A stretch of DNA of 8,845 nucleotides from Candidatus Hydrogenedentes bacterium CG07_land_8_20_14_0_80_42_17. GTDB taxonomy: Bacteria; UBA8481. A model generated the notes under the pieces. It was not told the DNA's origin, did no database searches, and saw only the letters and a list, made by a program, of their open reading frames with translations. Shown here in pieces: positions 1 through 4,819 of the stretch (positions are counted from its first letter, which is position 1; each line of letters begins with the position of its first letter). The DNA lies in assembly GCA_002780065.1 (NCBI GenBank), contig PEWQ01000109.1, positions 1 through 8,845 of the forward strand, in the 5' to 3' direction. The translations under genes and the position numbers were made by a program.

Positions 1-22
1 CGCAGGCTTATTCTGCACGTGC
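1..22 (-). repeat. Edge copy of a dispersed intergenic repeat motif
   Basis: Read on the minus strand, this stretch begins GCACGTGCAG and ends TGCG. It matches 19 of 22 bases of the plus-strand stretch at 4408-4429; the differences are A for G at the eleventh base and CC for AA near the end. It contains the self-complementary octamer GCACGTGC. It lies just downstream of the DUF2079 stop codon and runs off the window edge, so the full repeat cluster cannot be seen. Calling it a copy of the family found near 4408 is based on direct comparison; its function is unknown. Confidence 0.6.
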
Positions 23-29
23 CTCTTGC

Positions 30-1649
30 CTACTTGACGTATATCAGAGTTCCGCCTTCTTGATCGTAAAGTTTCATGTTGGCAGGAACACTTCCTCTGT
101 ATTCATCGCAGACCCAAACATTTCGTTCATCAAACATTTTAGATGTATCGATGTATGGAAGATCTATCACCGGATTTCTGTCTGCAAGAAGCGTCAGCAG
201 TCTGTGTTGCCCTTTTACAGCAACTTTGCCTCGCGGCATTCGTTCTATCAGAGCTCGCAAAGCCGGAATTTCTTTTGGAGGCTCAGAAAGAAAAACATCG
301 TAGAAAGCGCCGGTATGCGATACAGGCCCGATATTAGAAAATATTGCGGATAGAATTGCGGCAGAGCATACATATTTCATTGCAAAATGAGCCCACTCTT
401 CTTTTACCGTATGGAGATAACCTATGCCAGCTCCTGCCGCAAATGATATCAGAGGCAGTGACAGCGTAGAATAATGAGCGTCCATATAATACATAGGAAA
501 ACGGGAGATTAAGTTCAACAGAATTTCCGGCAGAGCCGGAATGAGGAATTGCCAACCAAGAAGCGAAATGCCACCTTGCGAAATGATGAGGTGTATCAAA
601 TACCCGATTCTTCCAAATAGAGTTCCTTCTCTCAAAGAATCTGAATGATGAGCCATTCTCAATGCAAATTGCGTCTTGAGATTCATCTGTCCTTCCAATA
701 AGAGACTGCATGTTAGAAACGAAGCGAGTCCGATAAGACCTATAATAAAGAGCCAATACGCTGTTTTATTTTTTCGGTCTTTTACGGCAAGGATTACCGA
801 CAAAATAATTATTGACGGTGCAAAAAGTTCTTTCGAGAACGCCGCAATGACAGCGCCGGCGATCATTGCATTTTTGTTTTTCGTTCCGAATCCGAAAAGA
901 ATCATGGAGATGCCAAGAGTGCCGATCACTCCGGGATCGAATTCGTGCAAAGCTTGTCCTACGAATGAAGGATGAAGAAAGAATGCGAAGAAAGCGGCAA
1001 TAGCGGCTTTATTGCCGTATCTATATTTAACCCCGGTTGTAGTCAGCAGAACGGCTATTCCTAAAAGAATAACTTGAATTGTCTGAATGGTTATCGAGTA
1101 AGGGAAGAAAGAGTAGATTGGCGCAAGAGCGGCAAGAGTGAAGAACGGATGATGAGTTAGGATTGACGCTCCGGTATAATCGCTGTAGAGAAATCTTCCA
1201 TTGAGCGTATTGACTAAAATATTTTGAACATGAGCGAGATCATAACCGTAAGATAATCTTTGATCGAGTTGAAATATTCGCGCCCAGATAAGAACGAGCC
1301 ATGCAAGAAAAAAGAAATAATGCCATGCTTTGATAGAATCAGTATTCGAATTTCTGAATCCGGCAAAAGTGAGGGCCGCGGACAAAATGAACAAAAATCT
1401 TGTCGGAGGATACGGACCGTTCAGCCCCGGAAGAAATGGAAGAAAGAATGTAGCGGAGAGAAGCGCCCAAGAAGTAACCGCAAGCCAATTCCATTTTTCT
1501 TGTTTGACTAATAAGATGACGATAGAAATAAAAGAGATGATTAAGATTGGATACAAGCCGGTTGAGCCGGAATGCTCTGCGGAGATTGCAGAGCCTGCGC
1601 CAGCAACGATCAATAAAGAGTATAGTATCGAGAAAGCAATTTTATTCAT
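30..1649 (-). CDS. DUF2079 family multi-pass membrane protein
   Basis: A 539-residue, very hydrophobic protein with roughly ten or more predicted membrane segments. It resembles the DUF2079 family of polytopic membrane proteins, whose biochemical role is unknown; a relationship to glycosyltransferase-type membrane proteins has been suggested. Visible family-like motifs are YDL at residues 136-138 followed by a short amphipathic stretch, HH at 166-167 before APIYSFFP, HEFDP at 235-239, SKEL at 272-275, and AHYSTLSLPL at about 391-400. A soluble tail (about 460-539) starts ALRALIERMPRGKVAVKG, the usual 'test for a safe residence' region of the family with LADRNPVIDLP. Start: ATG at 1649, beginning MNKIAFS; the bases upstream show no clear Shine-Dalgarno. 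It is co-oriented with ftsK and 126 bases downstream of it, with a repeat cluster between, so shared transcription is possible but not shown. The family call rests on motif memory, not a search. Confidence 0.8.
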   Translation of the reverse strand: MNKIAFSILYSLLIVAGAGSAISAEHSGSTGLYPILIISFISIVILLVKQEKWNWLAVTSWALLSATFFLPFLPGLNGPYPPTRFLFILSAALTFAGFRNSNTDSIKAWHYFFFLAWLVLIWARIFQLDQRLSYGYDLAHVQNILVNTLNGRFLYSDYTGASILTHHPFFTLAALAPIYSFFPYSITIQTIQVILLGIAVLLTTTGVKYRYGNKAAIAAFFAFFLHPSFVGQALHEFDPGVIGTLGISMILFGFGTKNKNAMIAGAVIAAFSKELFAPSIIILSVILAVKDRKNKTAYWLFIIGLIGLASFLTCSLLLEGQMNLKTQFALRMAHHSDSLREGTLFGRIGYLIHLIISQGGISLLGWQFLIPALPEILLNLISRFPMYYMDAHYSTLSLPLISFAAGAGIGYLHTVKEEWAHFAMKYVCSAAILSAIFSNIGPVSHTGAFYDVFLSEPPKEIPALRALIERMPRGKVAVKGQHRLLTLLADRNPVIDLPYIDTSKMFDERNVWVCDEYRGSVPANMKLYDQEGGTLIYVK

Positions 1650-1712
1650 TCAAAGAAGTCTATTCATTGAGCAAAGTTTATTCAAGAGTGATCAAATGCA
1701 AGAGTTTTCCTC

Positions 1713-1774
1713 GCACGGAGGCACAGGCGCCTCGCGTCAATGGGCGCCTCGCGTCAATGGACGCCTCGCCTGTA
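1713..1774 (-). repeat. Hairpin repeat cluster between ftsK and the DUF2079 gene
   Basis: Read on the minus strand, the cluster has three modules. At 1753-1769 is the 17-base module GCGAGGCGTCCATTGAC. At 1736-1752 is a copy with one change (CCC for TCC). At 1715-1735 is a 21-base module starting GCGAGGCGCCTGTGCCTCC. The same modules form the larger array at 4436-4576, but there on the plus strand. The ends ACAGGCG and CGCCTGT are inverted repeats, and GCGTC-CATT-GACGC forms an internal hairpin. The cluster begins directly after the ftsK stop codon. A U-rich run does not follow on the transcript, so it is not a classic intrinsic terminator, although it could affect RNA stability. The rest of the 1650-1712 gap holds no feature I can support. 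Confidence 0.8.
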
Positions 1775-1775
1775 A

Positions 1776-4223
1776 TTATATTTCTTCTTGGCTTTCTGAT
1801 TCGCTCTTTTCAAAATAAGTTTCGTCGAAGAGGAGCTTTCTCGGTTTGGAGCCGTCGGGCGGAGTAACCAGTCCCATAGCTTCCATTGTATCGACAAGCC
1901 TTGCGGCTCGTGGGTGCCCGACATTCAATACTCTCTGCAGTCTCGAAACACTTGCCATCCCGTCGCGCAGGCATATTCGCATTGCTTTTTCAAGAAACGG
2001 ATCAGGCTGATTTTCATCAAGCGTGTTTAAGTCGGAGTTATTTGAAACGTTATCTTTTAATATCATTGCTTTTTTCGCAATTCCTTGATCTCGATAATGC
2101 TTCACAACGGAATTAATCTCTTCATTGCTGACGTAACATCCTTGCAGTCTTACAGGCTTCGGAAACTCCGCAGCTCTGAAAAGCATGTCGCCTGCTCCCA
2201 GAAGCCTTTCCGAACCCTTTTGATCGAGAATGGTTTGACTGTCTACTTTCGAACTCACCTTGAATGAAATTCTTGAAGGCAGATTAGCTTTTATGACTCC
2301 TGTTATGACATCTACCGAAGGACGCTGTGTAGCGATAATCAGGTGAATGCCGACCGCGCGCGCCATTTGAGCCACTCTAATTATGGCTTCTTCACATTCT
2401 TTCGGAGCAACCATCATTAGATCGCTGAATTCATCAACGACAATTAGAACATACGGAAGACGGTTGGGACGCTTTGCAACGTTGGAAACCTCTTCATCGA
2501 TATCAGCGAAGTTATCGATATCTTCGGACTCTGATTTTGGCAAATCCGCAGAAAGCTTATTGTAAGATTCAATATCGCGGACACCGGCTTGAGCCAAGAA
2601 CCTGTATCTTCGGTCCATCTCTTCAACTGCCCACATTAATACCTGCGGCGCTTTTCTTGAGTCCGTGCATACCGGCGAGATCAGATGAGGGATATCGTCG
2701 TAACCTTGAAGTTCAACAACCTTGGGATCAACCATAAGCATCTTAACTTCTGTAGGAAGCGAAGAGAAGAGAATCGAATTAACTATTGCATTTATGCAGA
2801 CAGATTTGCCGCTCCCAGTTGAACCTGCAATCAATAGATGCGGCATTCTCCTGAGATCAGTAATAACCGGCGCTCCGGCTATGTCCGAACCCAATGCTAC
2901 AGTTAGAGGAGATTCTTTTCGCATCTTCTTGAACTCATCGGAAGTAATAATTTCTTTCAGTGTGACCTTATGCGCTTTTCGGTTAGGTATCTCTATTCCA
3001 ACCGCAGACTTACCGGGAATCGGCGCCTCGATGCGAATTGACGGAGCGGCCATTGCCAATGCGATATCGTCGGCTAATGCAGTTATCGAAGTGACTTTTA
3101 CTCCCGGATTCGGCACTACTTCAAATCTGGTGACAGTAGGTCCCGGCACTATGTCTCCAATTTTGCAGAGAACATTGAAGTCGGAAAGAGTTGTTTGAAG
3201 ATCCTGAGCTTTTTTCAAGAGGTCTTCTTGAGTGACAGCTTCAGTCAGCGGCTTTGGATCTTCGAGCAGATTAATATCAGGAAGCGTAAATTCATCTAAC
3301 GGCTTATAGATTGTGCTGTCGACAATTTCCGCCGAATTGTTTTTTTCATCTTCAAATGCTGTTTGATTCACATCAGGTTCTATCTTTTCTTCGGGCTCAG
3401 TTCCGCCGGACAAAAGTTTAAGAGCCGGAGTTTTTACAACTCGAGTTTGGACCTTATCGAAGTATTCTCTGATTGTGGAATCTGCCTCATCATTTTCAGT
3501 TTTTTGAGCAGGTTCTTTTTTCACTTTTCGTTCAGCTTTTGCCTCTTTCCACTTATCCGGATTTTCTCGTTTCTCATAAATTCGCTCTGCAATCTTTTCT
3601 TCGAGCGATAATGCGCCTTTCCAAACGAGCACAATTCCTTTGATGCATGCAGAAAAGACTCCGCTGAATGAAAGCGGAGTGCCGATAACCAGCGATATCA
3701 TTCCGGCAAAGATGACCATAAGAAATGAGACTAGTCCGAAATTCTGATAGAGATCGGCTGAAAGGCGGTCGCCGAGCGCTCCACCAAGATACCCGCCGCG
3801 ATTTATCAGACCGAGAAATGCAGATACTGAAATGAGTCCTACAGCCAATGCGAGTGCTTTAGCGAAGAGAGCTCTCGGCTGACGCCCCTTGAAAATTGAG
3901 AAACCCCACGCTCCAAAAGCGAGCGGCATTACAAGACCGCCGAGCCCAAAAAGTATTCCGATCTCTTTTGCGATCCATCTCCCGAATTTACCCGCAGGCG
4001 ACGGCAAAGCCGATGACTCAATGCCCATCAATTCGTTAGGGTTCAATATGAGAGACGCAAAGAGAACGATCGAAAGCGCGAGCATTACGAAGCCAAGAGC
4101 TTCACGGCGTTCAACTGTCGTGAAGAACCTGTTCTCTTCGGATTCCTCTTTGACTTTTCGTCTCTTCTCTATATTTACGACTCTGTCCTCTTCAACGCGG
4201 ACAGTATTTTCTCTACGTGCCAT
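1776..4223 (-). CDS. ftsK: DNA translocase FtsK/SpoIIIE
   Basis: An 815-residue, ATP-driven double-stranded DNA pump of the division septum, which clears chromosome ends during cell division. The N-terminus has a charged cytoplasmic stretch (1-41) and four membrane segments at about 42-60, 91-113, 125-145 and 165-190. An acidic linker (about 200-370) follows, then the RecA-like motor. The Walker A motif GSTGSGKS is at 467-474 with lysine 473, and the Walker B aspartate is in VVDEFSDL at 597-599. Other family blocks are MVDPKVVELQGYDDIPHL and IATQRPSVDVITGVIKANLP. The C-terminal winged-helix gamma domain (about 741-798, with MASVSRLQRVLNVGHPRAAR) binds orienting sequences. Length and order are normal for the family. 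The ATG at 4223 (MARREN) was chosen because the frame stays open to 4538 only through intergenic repeats; an in-frame ATG at 4277 is a weaker alternative. No strong Shine-Dalgarno is visible. Identification is near certain; the start is likely. Confidence 0.96.
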   Translation of the reverse strand: MARRENTVRVEEDRVVNIEKRRKVKEESEENRFFTTVERREALGFVMLALSIVLFASLILNPNELMGIESSALPSPAGKFGRWIAKEIGILFGLGGLVMPLAFGAWGFSIFKGRQPRALFAKALALAVGLISVSAFLGLINRGGYLGGALGDRLSADLYQNFGLVSFLMVIFAGMISLVIGTPLSFSGVFSACIKGIVLVWKGALSLEEKIAERIYEKRENPDKWKEAKAERKVKKEPAQKTENDEADSTIREYFDKVQTRVVKTPALKLLSGGTEPEEKIEPDVNQTAFEDEKNNSAEIVDSTIYKPLDEFTLPDINLLEDPKPLTEAVTQEDLLKKAQDLQTTLSDFNVLCKIGDIVPGPTVTRFEVVPNPGVKVTSITALADDIALAMAAPSIRIEAPIPGKSAVGIEIPNRKAHKVTLKEIITSDEFKKMRKESPLTVALGSDIAGAPVITDLRRMPHLLIAGSTGSGKSVCINAIVNSILFSSLPTEVKMLMVDPKVVELQGYDDIPHLISPVCTDSRKAPQVLMWAVEEMDRRYRFLAQAGVRDIESYNKLSADLPKSESEDIDNFADIDEEVSNVAKRPNRLPYVLIVVDEFSDLMMVAPKECEEAIIRVAQMARAVGIHLIIATQRPSVDVITGVIKANLPSRISFKVSSKVDSQTILDQKGSERLLGAGDMLFRAAEFPKPVRLQGCYVSNEEINSVVKHYRDQGIAKKAMILKDNVSNNSDLNTLDENQPDPFLEKAMRICLRDGMASVSRLQRVLNVGHPRAARLVDTMEAMGLVTPPDGSKPRKLLFDETYFEKSESESQEEI

Positions 4224-4284
4224 TGTATTGTTTATCGAAAGAAGAGAACTGAATCTAAAGAAAAAAATGAATCTCATCTGATTT

Positions 4285-4320
4285 GTCACTGCGAGCACCG
4301 AAGGTGCAAAGCAATCTCTT
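4285..4320 (+). repeat. Short hairpin element of the GCGAGC...GCAATCTC type
   Basis: The stretch GTCACTGCGAGCACCG continuing to GCAATCTCTT holds a perfect hairpin, GCACC (4295-4299), loop GAA, GGTGC (4303-4307), flanked by TGC (4290-4292) and GCA (4311-4313). From memory, many unrelated bacterial genomes carry short intergenic palindromes with this CATTGCGAGC...GCAATCTC outline; that recognition is not verified by a search. It sits in the 5' region of ftsK, directly next to the 22-bp tandem array. Function unknown. Confidence 0.5.
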
Positions 4321-4404
4321 GAATGGAGGCATGTGCGCGGCAGAATGGAGGCATGTGCGCGGCAGAATGGAGGCATGTGCGCGGCAGAATGGAGGCATGT
4401 GCGC
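4321..4404 (+). repeat. 22-bp tandem repeat array, 3.8 copies
   Basis: Three exact copies of a 22-base unit occupy 4321-4342, 4343-4364 and 4365-4386. A fourth copy matches the first 18 bases (4387-4404) before the sequence changes to CCCGCA. Each unit starts GAATGGAGGCATGTGCGCGG and ends CA. There is no spacer and no variation among the full copies, which fits recent slippage or unequal crossover. The unit shares TGGAGGCA with the reverse complement of the 21-base module in the array at 4436-4576, so the two may be related. It is not a CRISPR array because there are no spacers. Confidence 0.9.
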
Positions 4405-4407
4405 CCC

Positions 4408-4429
4408 GCACGTGCAGGATAAGAATGCG
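4408..4429 (+). repeat. Dispersed 22-bp motif linking two repeat arrays
   Basis: This segment, GCACGTGCAGGATAAG followed by AATGCG, matches 19 of 22 bases of the minus strand at 1-22. It joins the 22-bp tandem array to the 17/21-bp modular array and contains the palindromic octamer GCACGTGC. Its presence next to repeat modules at this site, and at the other window edge, suggests that it is a regular part of a larger composite repeat. Function unknown. Confidence 0.6.
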
Positions 4430-4435
4430 TTGCAA

Positions 4436-4576
4436 GCACAGGCGAGGCGTCCATTGACGCGAGACGCCTGTGCCTCCACGCGAGGCGTCCATTGACGCGT
4501 GACGCCTGTGCCTCCACGCGAGACGCCTGTGCCTCCACGCGAGGCGTCCATTGACGCGTGACGCCTGTGCCTCCAC
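4436..4576 (+). repeat. Modular 17/21-bp hairpin repeat array
   Basis: After a GCACAG lead-in, two modules alternate. X is 17 bases, GCGAGGCGTCCATTGAC, at 4442-4458, 4480-4496 and 4539-4555. Y is 21 bases, starting GCGAGACGCCTGTGCC or GCGTGACGCCTGTGCC and ending TCCAC, at 4459-4479, 4497-4517, 4518-4538 and 4556-4576. The order is X Y X Y Y X Y. The first unit can fold into one long hairpin: GCACAGGCG (4436-4444) pairs with CGCCTGTGC (4465-4473), and inside it GCGTC (4447-4451) pairs with GACGC (4456-4460) across a CATT loop. Both X and Y variants recur on the opposite strand at 1713-1774. The array is much richer in GC than the flanking AT-rich leader. Confidence 0.9.
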
Positions 4577-4627
4577 TTATAAAGATTTTAAGTTTCTTTT
4601 TTATTATTTTTGTTTATATTTGCTTTT
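4577..4627 (+). promoter_or_regulatory. AT-rich leader, candidate promoter for the small gene and comEC
   Basis: The sequence changes abruptly from the GC-rich repeats to an AT-rich stretch. TATAAA at 4578-4583 is a plausible -10 element; the nearest good -35-like hexamer is TTGACG (4551-4556) inside the last X module, but the 21-base spacer is too long for a standard sigma-70 promoter. A TAnnTTTG match (TATATTTG, 4615-4622) resembles the Bacteroidetes -7 element but would leave almost no leader before the ATG at 4628. I can support a promoter being in this region, but not which element is used. Confidence 0.3.
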
Positions 4628-4819
4628 ATGAAAGATAATGCTGCAAAATTGCTGATTATCATATTGGGAATTTCCATTCTTATTGGACTCCTTGTTCTTG
4701 GCGGCTATTTCATTTTTACAGGTGAGGCATACTCAGTTAAAAATATTTTTATTTCCAACAAAGAAAGCGGTTTTTATCCTTACGTACCGCCATTAAAAAG
4801 TCCTGACGAGGTATTGTGA
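4628..4819 (+). CDS. Small single-pass membrane protein upstream of ComEC
   Basis: A 63-residue protein not recognised as any named family. A short N-terminal stretch (MKDNAAK) precedes one strong membrane helix at about residues 8-30 (LLIIILGISILIGLLVLGG). A polar tail of about 33 residues then includes AYSVKNIFISN and ends PPLKSPDEVL. The layout fits an N-in/C-out anchor with a short extracytoplasmic tail, although topology is inferred. A TTG at 4610 would add six residues; the ATG at 4628 is preferred. No Shine-Dalgarno is visible in the AT-rich leader. Its TGA stop overlaps the comEC start (TGATG), so translation is probably coupled and a role with ComEC is plausible. The coupling and the preserved frame argue that it is real; a chance ORF remains possible. 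Confidence 0.6.
   Translation: MKDNAAKLLIIILGISILIGLLVLGGYFIFTGEAYSVKNIFISNKESGFYPYVPPLKSPDEVL

Noticed and set aside
60-975. Plus-strand ORFs antisense to the DUF2079 gene
   Set aside because: They lie wholly within a membrane-protein gene with clear motifs and have no ribosome binding site or family features.
1713-1774. Intrinsic terminator of ftsK
   Set aside because: The hairpin is there, but no U run follows it on the ftsK transcript strand.
1330-1818. 162-residue plus-strand ORF crossing the DUF2079 start and the repeat cluster
   Set aside because: It runs through the antisense of one gene, the repeats, and the end of ftsK; not a plausible gene.
4224-4538. N-terminal extension of ftsK reaching 4538
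   Set aside because: The added 105 residues are translated from the X/Y and 22-bp repeats and have no membrane or motor features; MARREN at 4223 gives a normal-length FtsK.
4255-4576. Several ORFs of 70-98 residues in both strands of the repeat region
   Set aside because: Their frames are open only because the repeats lack stops; the peptides are repeat translations such as EAQASRV and AAHMPPF.
4321-4576. CRISPR array
   Set aside because: Units are directly contiguous or are modules of one family; there are no unique spacers of constant length and no cas genes.
4321-4576. FtsK orienting sequences (KOPS) clustered beside the ftsK gene
   Set aside because: The units do not match known orienting motifs of the GGGNAGGG or GAGAAGGG type, and orienting sites are dispersed single copies, not arrays.
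4610-4627. TTG start adding six residues to the small membrane protein
   Set aside because: The ATG at 4628 is better; the TTG lies in T-rich leader sequence with no ribosome binding site.
4224-4627. tRNA, riboswitch or small RNA gene
   Set aside because: No cloverleaf pattern or known riboswitch core was seen; the structure present is explained by the repeat modules.
4816-4818. GTG start for comEC
   Set aside because: The next codon is ATG at 4819, which overlaps the preceding stop (TGATG) and is the stronger start.
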